54,470 nucleotides of DNA from [Clostridium] symbiosum ATCC 14940 (GCF_000466485.1 NZ_KE992800.1:1-54470), one strand, 5' to 3'; positions 1 to 7,363 are shown, numbered from the stretch's first letter. Notes: generated by a model from the letters alone, not told the origin. Numbers and translations are program-made.

Positions 1-32
1 AAACCCTACACTTATATATTAGGAGCAGGTTG

Positions 33-320
33 ATGTACATTTTGAGAACAGGGATGATTTATTACCAGTTTGACGATCCAGCTCTTGAAGAATCCTGGCA
101 GGCTGCTGAATATGATGCTTTTTTTAATTCACCGGAAGAGGAAGAAGGGGAACTGTATACCTCTTCCTATGCAGGAGACGATCCTGTATTTGAACAGTTG
201 GTTATAACGAATCAGCTTCTCACTTATTCATTGGCTGTGAACTTAGTTGTATACTTTTTAATCATTGCCTTCTTTGTGATTCGCTTTATTCGTTCGCTTA
301 TAACAAAAATATTTATTTAA
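33..320 (+). CDS. Small inovirus membrane protein
   Basis: This 95-residue protein has an acidic N-terminal half (DDP, EEEEGE) and one strong hydrophobic helix near the C-terminus (about residues 68-90), followed by basic residues. It probably sits in the cytoplasmic membrane with the acidic part outside. An in-frame TTG lies directly before the ATG at 33; the ATG is preferred because AGGAG at 21-25 is about 7 nt upstream of it. It precedes the major coat gene by 10 bp, so it is probably a structural or assembly protein of the virion. I do not recognise the family, and a role as a minor coat protein is inferred from position only. Confidence 0.6.
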   Translation: MYILRTGMIYYQFDDPALEESWQAAEYDAFFNSPEEEEGELYTSSYAGDDPVFEQLVITNQLLTYSLAVNLVVYFLIIAFFVIRFIRSLITKIFI

Positions 321-330
321 GGAGGTTTCT

Positions 331-648
331 ATGAGAAAGAAATTAGCTACTGTATTATCTGACGTGAAGTCAAAGAAGACACTTATCTGCGTAACTGCAA
401 CTACTACGGCAATGACAATTGTACCGTCTATGCAGGCGTTTGCATCTGAAAGCGGCGGTGTTTCAGGAAAAAGTCTTCTTTCCGGTGAACTGCTTACAAA
501 CGTGCAGCAGGGTATTGCAGACATACAGTTCACTGGCATTCAGGTCATCGGTTTGGTTGTTGTTGCTGCGCTGGCGGTTGTTGGAGCATCTGCGGCAGCG
601 AACTTTGTCATCAAAAAGATTAAAGGTGTGTTATCTAAGGCGGGCTGA
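331..648 (+). CDS. Inovirus major coat protein (pVIII-like) precursor
   Basis: This 105-residue precursor has a basic N-terminus, a hydrophobic signal segment and a likely signal-peptidase site after AFA (about residue 38). The mature protein is about 67 residues: a polar amphipathic start, a transmembrane helix rich in Val, Ala and Gly, and a lysine-rich C-terminus (KKIKGVLSK). That is the classic architecture of filamentous-phage major capsid proteins, which wait in the inner membrane and coat the ssDNA during extrusion. AAGGAGG lies just upstream of the ATG. A strong terminator follows directly, as often seen after gene VIII. Identity rests on architecture and context rather than sequence similarity. 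Confidence 0.8.
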   Translation: MRKKLATVLSDVKSKKTLICVTATTTAMTIVPSMQAFASESGGVSGKSLLSGELLTNVQQGIADIQFTGIQVIGLVVVAALAVVGASAAANFVIKKIKGVLSKAG

Positions 649-660
649 TGGCAGATTACA

Positions 661-689
661 GGGAGGGCAGCTCATGCCCTTCCTTTTTT
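661..689 (+). terminator. Rho-independent terminator after the major coat gene
   Basis: Nine-bp stem GGGAGGGCA (661-669) / TGCCCTTCC (675-683) with one G-U pair, a 5-nt loop and TTTTTT at 684-689. It lies 13 bp after the coat stop codon and would let the coat gene be expressed more strongly than downstream genes. Confidence 0.85.
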
Positions 690-704
690 GTATCCAAAAT
701 TAGG

Positions 705-762
705 TTTGTATCTCAAAAATGGTTCTCGAGCATCCGTAGCTCCAGTAGAAATGAGATACAAA
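705..762 (+). repeat. Inovirus inverted-repeat unit A (58 bp)
   Basis: Perfect 11-bp arms TTTGTATCTCA (705-715) and TGAGATACAAA (752-762) enclose 36 nt. The interior holds an imperfect hairpin (725-731 with 739-745). A degenerate extra left arm (TTTGTATCC) lies at 687-695, overlapping the terminator U-tract. It stands in the coat/adsorption intergenic region in tandem with unit B. Confidence 0.9.
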
Positions 763-773
763 AATCCGGAAAA

Positions 774-831
774 TTTGTATCTCATTACTCCCGGGTGACG
801 CCAGGCTGCAGCTGGTAAATTGAGATACAAA
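774..831 (+). repeat. Inovirus inverted-repeat unit B (58 bp)
   Basis: The same perfect 11-bp arms as unit A (774-784 and 821-831) enclose a 36-nt interior of different sequence. The first interior bases TTAC can extend the stem with GTAA. The right arm ends 14 nt before the ATG of the adsorption-protein gene. Units A and B have identical length, and their arms are offset by 69 bp. Confidence 0.9.
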
Positions 832-845
832 GGAAAGAAGGCATT

Positions 846-2594
846 ATGAAAATTAGAGTATTTACAAGAAAAGTTCTGTCTTTGATATGTGCAGTGTTTA
901 TCTTTTCTTCGACAATGGTTACGTCTTTTTATATCCGGCCGTTGGAAGTCTATGCTGCGTCTGTTGCATTGGAGTTTGGCGAAGGTTTTTTATCTGTGGT
1001 TTGTGATGTGCTGTTTAGTTTTGGATGTAAATTTTCCGGGTATGTTCAGGCTGCATCTGCGGTCGTGTCCTTTAGTGATTTTTACGAGAAACGGCGAGTG
1101 GAAATTTTAGAAGAGGCTGCTGAAAATCCAGATTACTTAAAGCAACAGTTGCGTTTTGGTTATAAAGCAAAAGAAGATACTCGGGATAAAGAGGTTGTAA
1201 TTACAAAAGAGAAGATGGTTTCTGCGGCTGACTGGGGAATTGCACATCAAGCAGACGATAAAATTGATAGTTTGTCTGACCTGCCGGAGGAATTTATTCA
1301 GGCGGCCCAGGCGTTTGCAATATCGGAGTTAAATATTAGTGCGGTGGATGGCTCTGCTCCTAATACTTCTATCATGGTTGATGCAATGGCTTATTATTAT
1401 TCATTTGAAACATTGCGTCATTCTGGTAGTTATAAAGACATGACGGTATCTTATACTGGCTCTCTTTGGTGGGATTCATATCGTTATTATGCAACGCCTG
1501 GAACAACAGTAATGATTGAACGTACGACGGGTTTTTCTGGTTCTTATACATTTGATGGTGGCACTGTTGCAGATAATGGAATTTGTTATGTGAGTCGTGA
1601 CGTTTTAGATACTTCTAGCGTTGTTGGTTCCGTTACATCTTTTCAACATTGTCTTGGTAATTATAAATCTGCTGTATATCCTCATGGCGAGGTTCCTCCA
1701 ATAAGTTTTCCTGGTAATTATTCATTTTTAAATTTACGCTTTCCGCTCTCTGTTACTTATTCATCTTCTCCATCTGTTGACGTTCCCTATGCTGGAGCCG
1801 GAGCTGTAACATGGAATGGAACGGCTGATATAGGAAAAACAATTGATAATCAAAATGCGGCAGCCAGCCTTGATGAATATATTGGTAAAACTTTGACAGC
1901 AAACGGTGAAATAGTGGTTCCGACAGACCCAGCGTTCCCGGATGAGTCGGAGTCTTCCGGAACTGGCGAAGGTGACGTTACTCTTACCGGGATTGCAGCT
2001 TGGCTTCAAAAAATATTTAACGGTATTCTTGCTCTTCCCGGCAATATAGCATCCGCATTTGATTCAGCTCTTGTTAATATCGGTACAAAAATAGATGCTA
2101 TTCCGTCCGTTCTGGCGGATATTAGGGATAAAATAATTTCAATCCCGGACAACATTGGTAAAGAGCTGGCAAAGCTCGGTGACTGGCTGCAAACCATTCC
2201 TGGAGCATTGGCCGATATTAAAGACCAGGTGATTGCAGTGCCAAAATCGATTGCCGCAGAGATATCTGCCTTCTTTGCAATTGACACGACTCGGATTAAT
2301 AATTCCTACTCAGATATGACAAACGCTTTAAAGGCCAAACTTTCCGCCATTAATCAGATTATTGATATCTTTGATAAAACGAATTATTCCTTTTCGGACA
2401 CTCCGCCTGTATTTACAATGCAGACGCCGGATGCACTGAAACAGGCGGTTCAGTCTGATACCATCGTCATTATGGATCTGACCAAGTATGCGGACGCCTT
2501 TTATTGGTGCCGTACAATTTTATCAGCTGTCTTGTGGGTCGCTTTTGGGAAATGGGTGTTAGACCAGTTTGATGTTCAATTCCATGTTGGATAG
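846..2594 (+). CDS. Inovirus adsorption / minor tip protein (pIII-like)
   Basis: This 582-residue protein has an N-terminal signal peptide (about residues 1-38), a long Ser/Thr/Tyr-rich middle typical of an exported receptor-binding region, a Pro/Glu/Ser/Gly linker near residues 355-380, and a C-terminal hydrophobic anchor (about 555-575). Between about 390 and 475 it carries amphipathic repeats; IPSVLADIRDKIISIP (about 419-434) recurs as IPGALADIKDQVIAVP (about 451-466). Position between the major coat and a small membrane minor coat, plus signal and C-terminal anchor, fits the host-binding tip protein of filamentous phages. The receptor is unknown and no family similarity could be checked. 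Confidence 0.7.
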   Translation: MKIRVFTRKVLSLICAVFIFSSTMVTSFYIRPLEVYAASVALEFGEGFLSVVCDVLFSFGCKFSGYVQAASAVVSFSDFYEKRRVEILEEAAENPDYLKQQLRFGYKAKEDTRDKEVVITKEKMVSAADWGIAHQADDKIDSLSDLPEEFIQAAQAFAISELNISAVDGSAPNTSIMVDAMAYYYSFETLRHSGSYKDMTVSYTGSLWWDSYRYYATPGTTVMIERTTGFSGSYTFDGGTVADNGICYVSRDVLDTSSVVGSVTSFQHCLGNYKSAVYPHGEVPPISFPGNYSFLNLRFPLSVTYSSSPSVDVPYAGAGAVTWNGTADIGKTIDNQNAAASLDEYIGKTLTANGEIVVPTDPAFPDESESSGTGEGDVTLTGIAAWLQKIFNGILALPGNIASAFDSALVNIGTKIDAIPSVLADIRDKIISIPDNIGKELAKLGDWLQTIPGALADIKDQVIAVPKSIAAEISAFFAIDTTRINNSYSDMTNALKAKLSAINQIIDIFDKTNYSFSDTPPVFTMQTPDALKQAVQSDTIVIMDLTKYADAFYWCRTILSAVLWVAFGKWVLDQFDVQFHVG

Positions 2595-2606
2595 ATTGGA
2601 GGTCTT

Positions 2607-2873
2607 ATGACAGATATTATTTGTTCTGTGCTACAGTTTTTTACAAACCTCATAGTTGACCATTTTCCGGATTTAAGTGTGGGTTCCAGTCAGCTTGGGA
2701 CGATATCAAGCTCATTTGAAACGATGATACAGTTTATTGCGCAGGTAAACTTCTTTATCCCTCTTCCAACAATTTTAACCATCTTCTCTATCGTGTATGG
2801 AATTAAACTTGCAAAGTTTACTTTATTTATCGTTAACTGGGTTATCAGGCGTATTGCTGATATTATCCCTTAA
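2607..2873 (+). CDS. Small inovirus membrane minor coat protein (pVI-like)
   Basis: This 88-residue protein is almost entirely hydrophobic, with one segment near the N-terminus and a long one at about 47-75, ending in a basic tail (RRIAD). GGAGGT lies just upstream of the ATG, and the gene starts 12 bp after the adsorption gene. In filamentous phages the protein next to pIII and before pI/Zot is usually pVI, which joins the tip protein to the virion. Assignment rests on size, hydrophobicity and position. Confidence 0.6.
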   Translation: MTDIICSVLQFFTNLIVDHFPDLSVGSSQLGTISSSFETMIQFIAQVNFFIPLPTILTIFSIVYGIKLAKFTLFIVNWVIRRIADIIP

Positions 2874-2874
2874 A

Positions 2875-2942
2875 TATGTATCTCAAAAAATTTTGCTGCG
2901 GTTCCCGGCCGGAGCCGATGGGCGAGAGGCATGAGATACAAA
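2875..2942 (+). repeat. Inovirus inverted-repeat unit C (68 bp)
   Basis: Left arm TATGTATCTCA (2875-2885, one mismatch to the consensus) and right arm TGAGATACAAA (2932-2942) enclose 46 nt. The palindrome CCGGCCGG (2905-2912) lies exactly at the unit's centre. The right arm runs directly into AGGAGG and ends 11 nt before the Zot ATG. The interior is homologous to that of unit E, but inverted. Confidence 0.9.
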
Positions 2943-2953
2943 AGGAGGTTATA

Positions 2954-3862
2954 ATGAAAAAGATAAAAAGAAAGAAAAAGAAGAACCCTCAGCTACCAGT
3001 TCTGGAACGCAAAGCGCGGTATCTTGCTTCAAGTAGGCGCAGATCACGCCGTTTAAAGTGGTGGTATAAAATCCATCGCCGTGATCTTTGCTTTCGGTTA
3101 AGGCTTCGAAAGTTTATCTCGTTTTTAGTTCGTCTTCGGATTCCGTTTCAGATTCTATCTGCTATTCGTTGGGTCATTGTTGATTTCCTTCGCGCGAAAC
3201 CTCGTAAATTTTGGGGAATTTATCAATTTGTTGCTTTGCCCGGCGAAGGTAAAACACTATCTATGGTAGCGCAGATGGAACGTGTTCGAAAAGAGCTTGG
3301 TCCGGATCATGTCTTCATAGCGACAAATTTTTGTTATGTGAATGAAAACATGGCAATTGACCATTGGACTGATCTGATTAAAGCAAGTAAGTATGCAAAT
3401 ACACATCATATGCATTCCGTCATTGCTCTGGACGAAATACATACAACGTTCGATGCCAGTGATTGGAAGTCGTTCCCTCCGGAGCTGCTTGCCTTGTTGT
3501 CCTTTAATCGTAAATATGGGATGCAGTTTTTATGCAGCAGTCAGATTTATGATCGGATTCCTAAAAAAGTCCGTGATATAGCAAATTATACGGTAATCTG
3601 TAAAAATTTGCTGGGCTTGGATCGCTATTTCCTGAATTACTACTTCTCGAAAAGTGACTATGAGGATAAATTTTCCGGAAAACGTAAACGAGCAGAATTC
3701 ATTCGAACTTATGTAGCCGATGATCATTTATATGCCCTATATGATACGCTGCGTCAGGTGGATCGGATGACGGCGAAAGCACAGGAGGAACAGGATAAAC
3801 GGCAGGCAGCATTTAATTTGTTGTTTGGGCAGCCGGAAGAGGCCGAAGACGGGACGGATTGA
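2954..3862 (+). CDS. Zot-type inovirus assembly ATPase (pI-like)
   Basis: This 302-residue protein has a very basic N-terminus, a hydrophobic/amphipathic stretch at about 50-80, Walker A PGEGKT (G97-T101) and Walker B ALDEIH (D160, E161). These mark the Zot/pI P-loop family, which drives extrusion of filamentous virions at the inner membrane. Unlike classical pI/Zot I see no transmembrane helix after the ATPase domain and no periplasmic domain; membrane contact may be through the N-terminal segment, perhaps because the host is Gram-positive. The reading frame stays open upstream to 2876, but that part overlaps repeat unit C; ATG 2954 follows AAAGGAGGT and is chosen. Confidence 0.88.
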   Translation: MKKIKRKKKKNPQLPVLERKARYLASSRRRSRRLKWWYKIHRRDLCFRLRLRKFISFLVRLRIPFQILSAIRWVIVDFLRAKPRKFWGIYQFVALPGEGKTLSMVAQMERVRKELGPDHVFIATNFCYVNENMAIDHWTDLIKASKYANTHHMHSVIALDEIHTTFDASDWKSFPPELLALLSFNRKYGMQFLCSSQIYDRIPKKVRDIANYTVICKNLLGLDRYFLNYYFSKSDYEDKFSGKRKRAEFIRTYVADDHLYALYDTLRQVDRMTAKAQEEQDKRQAAFNLLFGQPEEAEDGTD

Positions 3863-3991
3863 GCGGAGCGAAAGCCGCCCGTTTTGGCCTTCCGGCGCCC
3901 CTACCACCGTCTTCTAATAGGTGGTCTCAAAATACACTGAGATACAGGGCTGAATCCGCATGGATACAAGGAAATTCGGTGGATAACATCA

Positions 3992-4020
3992 CTAGGCAAA
4001 TTGCCTTTTGCCTAGTTTTT
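3992..4020 (+). terminator. Terminator-like hairpin in the Zot-Rep gap (possible origin hairpin)
   Basis: Perfect 9-bp arms CTAGGCAAA (3992-4000) and TTTGCCTAG (4007-4015), a 6-nt loop and TTTTT make an intrinsic terminator. The 196-bp gap 3863-4058 also holds ACCACC/GGTGGT (3903-3908 / 3920-3925), degenerate arms TGAGATACAG (3938) and TGGATACAAG (3961), and a full right arm TGAGATACAAA at 4036-4046 without a clear left partner. Because the next gene is a rolling-circle-type initiator, this gap is also a natural place for the double-strand origin, but no nick site can be proven. Confidence 0.75.
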
Positions 4021-4058
4021 CCACAAAATGAGATTTGAGATACAAAATAGGGGGTATT

Positions 4059-5681
4059 ATGGCTATTGACAAGTATTTAATGGACTCCATCATTGCAAAT
4101 GAAATACCAATGGATGAGCGTCCATTTTGGTTTGATATTAAACAACAAAAATTTTTACATAATATCGATACATTTTACTACAGTGTGAAGTTAATAAATG
4201 ATTTCACTATTAATACTGAGGATGCCGCTGTATTACATTTTCGTAAGACTACAGAACGGCTGCGGGATAAGATGGGATACAACGATTCAATACCGTTCTA
4301 TCTGGATACCATCGGCGAAAATATGAATTTGCTGAATTTGTCTTATGGCAAATACTATAATGTGTGTTTGGAGTGTCCGGAATACTTTCATGTTTTTATT
4401 GCATCTAAAGTACCTCCGTCTGCTTCTGGCTTTAATTCGGTTACCTGTGAGATCATTGTGCAGCTGCGCAGCTATATGCTCTGGATGTACGGTATCCATG
4501 CAGCTTTCGAAGAATCATTACGATACGTACAGGCGATTGTAGACCAGTTCGGATTTGACATTTCCTTTGTTCAGGAAAACCGGATTGATTACTGCTGGCA
4601 TAGCAATTATCTTGTCAATCCGGAAAAGTTCTTTTCTATCGAGAACTTCTACAAAATGCGAGTTGACCGATACCGGGGAGCAAATTATCATACAGCGAAA
4701 GTCGGAAGCGAAGACTATGAAATTGATTATGTTTCCCTTGGTAATCGTGGTGGGAAATGTTTTGTTCGGATTTACCTGAAAAGTAAAGAGGTGGTTGAGC
4801 AGGGTTACAAGGCATTCTTTTTTAAGCTCTGGTATTTTAACGGATTGATTAATCGATATGACCTGTATTGTTATGAAAAGGCTTATGTACAGCGGAGCTG
4901 GAAGTATATGACGATTGCCCGCTTGGAATTTTATCTTGAGTTTGGGGCATGTGAAGACTTTAAGCGGAGCTGCCGAGCTTATATGAAGCAATATGATTTA
5001 TCCCGGAAGGTTTCTGATGCTATGATTGCATTTGCCGACTTTCTGACTCCCAAAATACATCTGGTAACAAATGTAGAGTACCAGACAATGCGAAAAGGAA
5101 CAAAGTCCTACTGTTTGTTGCCCGTCTCAGATAACCGGCTTAAAGGCGCCGCAAAACGTGTTTATGATTATTTAGATAATCGACCTCTCATTATCAACTA
5201 TCTGACACATGATATCCTGCGCCTGGTGCAGCCGTCCGGTGACAGCAATAAAAGTCGTCGTGACTACTGCGGCTTTTGGTCTGCACTCCGTAATACGAAG
5301 CTGGTAGATATGCGGCAGCTCCCGGAGCAGCTCCGGCTGATACGTATCTATAACCGACAATTGAATAAAGATGTAATGAAGCGCAGCTTGTTAAATAAAG
5401 CGATAGTGTTTGGAATTTATACAAAGGGAATCAATAATGATGGAGTGATGCAGGATGCTATGGACGCACTGCTTAAGATGAATGACAATGACTTAATGAA
5501 TGCACTGAGATATAAAAATAAAAAGTCCCGTGAATTCAACCCGAATGAACTCACGGGAATGGTCGAAGAAAATCTTACGCACGATTTTGTCTTGTTTGAT
5601 AAGTCTTCTGGTGCTTTTTATGATGATAGCACATTCCTGAGTGATTTTCAAGATGGAGGTGTTTTCAATGACGATTTTTGA
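4059..5681 (+). CDS. Phage/plasmid replication initiation protein (rolling-circle type)
   Basis: This 540-residue protein resembles the large replication initiators of Firmicute filamentous phages and related plasmids (Phage_CRI/Phage_X-like). Visible features are the RIDYCWHSNYL segment (about residue 180), IARLEFYLEFG (about 292) and a C-terminal part with basic and acidic runs. It would nick the origin for rolling-circle synthesis of the ssDNA genome. The exact catalytic tyrosine cannot be assigned by eye. ATG 4059 follows ATAGGGGG; the in-frame TTG at 4035 lies inside the repeat arm and lacks a ribosome site. The 3' end overlaps the integrase gene by 14 nt, suggesting translational coupling. 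Confidence 0.75.
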   Translation: MAIDKYLMDSIIANEIPMDERPFWFDIKQQKFLHNIDTFYYSVKLINDFTINTEDAAVLHFRKTTERLRDKMGYNDSIPFYLDTIGENMNLLNLSYGKYYNVCLECPEYFHVFIASKVPPSASGFNSVTCEIIVQLRSYMLWMYGIHAAFEESLRYVQAIVDQFGFDISFVQENRIDYCWHSNYLVNPEKFFSIENFYKMRVDRYRGANYHTAKVGSEDYEIDYVSLGNRGGKCFVRIYLKSKEVVEQGYKAFFFKLWYFNGLINRYDLYCYEKAYVQRSWKYMTIARLEFYLEFGACEDFKRSCRAYMKQYDLSRKVSDAMIAFADFLTPKIHLVTNVEYQTMRKGTKSYCLLPVSDNRLKGAAKRVYDYLDNRPLIINYLTHDILRLVQPSGDSNKSRRDYCGFWSALRNTKLVDMRQLPEQLRLIRIYNRQLNKDVMKRSLLNKAIVFGIYTKGINNDGVMQDAMDALLKMNDNDLMNALRYKNKKSREFNPNELTGMVEENLTHDFVLFDKSSGAFYDDSTFLSDFQDGGVFNDDF

Positions 5682-6612
5682 AGCCTTTTATGCTTTTATG
5701 GATTTTGGCAGTTCTTACTGGGCTCCTCGTACATTATTGTATTATCGAAAAAATATAGGTTACTTTTTGCAATTTTATAATACACGGTGTGCGCCGGAAC
5801 TGCCAGTGTCGGAACTGCCAGACACACTTTATGCAGAATATGTTGTTTATCTAAGAGCAAAGGAAAAGTATGCAGGGCATCCGCTTCGGAATAGTATGAA
5901 TGTCAATGGCTGCATCAAATCCAATACAGTATGTACCTATTCACGAGCAACAAGAACCTTTTTGAACTGGCTATATAAGAATGGGCATATCGCTATTAAA
6001 TTAACTGAAGACGTAAAGCTCCCCAGGAAGGACGATGATATTATTGTACCGTTATTGGCTCAGGAAGTTGTTGCTATTGATTCTGTTTTTGATGGCTCGC
6101 AAAATAACGATCTTCGTAATTGGTGTATGATTCATTTAATGCTGGATGCCGGATTGCGCTCCTGCGAGGTGATTGCACTGACTCCATCGGATTTAATTTT
6201 CGATTCACATGCCATTACGATTAACCGCTCAAAGTTTGATAAATCCCGTGTTGTACCGATGGCTCCTAAGCTTGAAGAAAATCTCCGTGAATATGTTCGG
6301 TTATATAAGCCGTCCGGTACTCTTTTCCGGAAGTTAACTGAAAACAAGGGTATAAACGAGGATGTTATAAAGTCTATGTTTCTCCGTATTAAGCGGAATA
6401 CTAATATCGACCGAATCCATCCGCATTTACTTAGACATACTTTCGCAACCAGTTTTATCATGGGTGGGGGGAATCTTGAACAGCTCCGGCTGCTCCTGGG
6501 GCATTACGATTATGCCGTAACAAGACTTTATTTGCATTTAGCCAGTCAGTATCTAATATTACACACCGATATTTACCAGTTAGATCCATTATTTTTCAAA
6601 GCAGGATATTAA
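5668..6612 (+). CDS. Tyrosine recombinase / phage integrase
   Basis: This 314-residue protein has a SAM-like N-terminal core-binding domain and a C-terminal catalytic domain with Arg164 (DAGLRSCEV), His253 and Arg256 (HLLRH), His279 (LLGH) and nucleophile Tyr288 (TRLYLHL). All expected catalytic residues are present. It would integrate and excise the phage, most likely at the tRNA-Lys gene about 160 bp downstream. ATG 5668 has GGAGGTG at 5655-5661 inside the end of the Rep gene. A dedicated integrase distinguishes this phage from those that borrow host XerCD. Confidence 0.93.
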   Translation: MTIFEAFYAFMDFGSSYWAPRTLLYYRKNIGYFLQFYNTRCAPELPVSELPDTLYAEYVVYLRAKEKYAGHPLRNSMNVNGCIKSNTVCTYSRATRTFLNWLYKNGHIAIKLTEDVKLPRKDDDIIVPLLAQEVVAIDSVFDGSQNNDLRNWCMIHLMLDAGLRSCEVIALTPSDLIFDSHAITINRSKFDKSRVVPMAPKLEENLREYVRLYKPSGTLFRKLTENKGINEDVIKSMFLRIKRNTNIDRIHPHLLRHTFATSFIMGGGNLEQLRLLLGHYDYAVTRLYLHLASQYLILHTDIYQLDPLFFKAGY

Positions 6613-6680
6613 AATGTATCTCACGCTTCACCGCATCCGTCTCCGGCCGGGAACCGCTGCATAAAAAATTGAGATACAAA
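6613..6680 (+). repeat. Inovirus inverted-repeat unit E (68 bp)
   Basis: Left arm AATGTATCTCA (6613-6623) and right arm TGAGATACAAA (6670-6680) enclose 46 nt with CCGGCCGG (6643-6650) at the exact centre. The interior matches the reverse complement of unit C at about 31 of 46 ungapped positions, including 17 consecutive bases. It begins at the integrase stop codon and lies 90 bp from the tRNA. Confidence 0.9.
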
Positions 6681-6682
6681 AT

Positions 6683-6707
6683 AAGGCTCCGGAACCCCCG
6701 GGGCCTT
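6683..6707 (+). terminator. Stem-loop at the end of the phage genes
   Basis: Ten-bp stem AAGGCTCCGG (6683-6692) / CCGGGGCCTT (6698-6707) with one U-G pair, following repeat unit E. There is no long U-run, so it is a weak terminator candidate between the integrase and the opposing tRNA gene. Confidence 0.5.
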
Positions 6708-6768
6708 TCTCACGCAAAAAAAAGCACCGACCCCACAGCTCTCAGTCTGCAAAATCAGTACTTATCAG

Positions 6769-6841
6769 TGCGCCTTCAGGGACTCGAACCCTGGACAAAT
6801 AGATTAAGAGTCTACTGCTCTACCAACTGAGCTAAAGGCGC
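6769..6841 (-). tRNA. tRNA-Lys (anticodon CTT)
   Basis: Minus-strand cloverleaf: acceptor GCGCCTT / AAGGCGC, D-arm TAGCTCAGTTGGTAGAGC, anticodon loop CTCTTAA giving CTT, and T-arm GGTTCGAGTCC. The discriminator is A and CCA is not encoded. Its 3' end faces the phage, as expected for a tRNA used as an attachment site. Confidence 0.97.
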
Positions 6842-6990
6842 TGAGAATATTTTCTTTCGTCATTTTTCGTGACGCATGGATTATTTTATCTCAATCATCT
6901 CCAATTGTCAACCTTTTTTTTAAAGTTTTGTAAAAAATATATCCAAAGTATATATTTTATTAAAACTATCCCGGTTTTATTCGTAAAAGA

Positions 6991-7014
6991 GGGCTCCGGC
7001 AAAAGCCGGATCCC
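6991..7014 (-). terminator. Terminator of trxA
   Basis: Stem GGGCTCCGGC / GCCGGATCCC with one mismatch and an AAAA loop. Read on the minus strand it is followed by TCTTTTACG, just beyond the trxA stop codon. Confidence 0.75.
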
Positions 7015-7045
7015 CCCTGCATTCACGCTTCAAGTTAATTAATTA

Positions 7046-7363
7046 TTAAATGGCCTGGTTGATCGCCTTCGCCACCGTCGCCTTCGTCTGTACTCCCACT
7101 TCTTTTCTGAACACTTCTCCTCTTCGGAATACGATCAGAGTCGGTATTGACATAACGCCGTATTTAATGGCAAGATCCGTACTGTCGTCTATATTTACCT
7201 TTCCGACCGTAATCTTACCTTCATACTCGGAAGCCAGCTGTTCTACGATGGGTGCCATTCGTTTGCACGGACCGCACCAGTCGGCATAAAAATCTACCAG
7301 TACCGGTACATCTGATTTCAAAACTTCCGTTTCAAAATTCTCGCTCGTAAATCTCTTCTCCAT
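7046..7363 (-). CDS. trxA: Thioredoxin
   Basis: This 105-residue protein has the thioredoxin fold with active site WCGPCK and cis-proline segment SIPT. It reduces cytoplasmic disulfides using electrons from thioredoxin reductase. Family length is normal. ATG 7363 is preferred over the in-frame TTG at 7369 because AGGAGG (7372-7377) is 8 nt from the ATG and only 2 nt from the TTG. It follows a small ORF and trmB on the same strand and ends in its own terminator. Confidence 0.97.
   Translation of the reverse strand: MEKRFTSENFETEVLKSDVPVLVDFYADWCGPCKRMAPIVEQLASEYEGKITVGKVNIDDSTDLAIKYGVMSIPTLIVFRRGEVFRKEVGVQTKATVAKAINQAI

Larger units (their letters stand above)
1..6769 (+). mobile_element. Inovirus (filamentous phage) provirus, left end cut off
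   Basis: Seven same-strand genes form a recognisable filamentous-phage module: small membrane protein, signal-peptide-bearing major coat followed by a terminator, large secreted adsorption protein, small membrane minor coat, Zot-like Walker ATPase, replication initiator and tyrosine recombinase. The order coat - adsorption - pVI-like - Zot matches inovirus genomes. The region looks richer in A+T than the genes beyond 7 kb, which suggests transfer. The right boundary is inferred to be the 3' end of the adjacent tRNA-Lys gene, a common integrase target. The left attachment site and any single-strand-binding protein or other left-end genes would lie outside the window, so boundaries are approximate. 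Confidence 0.85.

Noticed and set aside
2876-2953. N-terminal extension of the Zot protein
   Set aside because: It would translate repeat unit C, has no ribosome site, and the ATG at 2954 has an excellent one.
3992-4020. Firm call of a rolling-circle origin at the hairpin
   Set aside because: The hairpin with its T-run is fully explained as a terminator, and no nick site could be identified.
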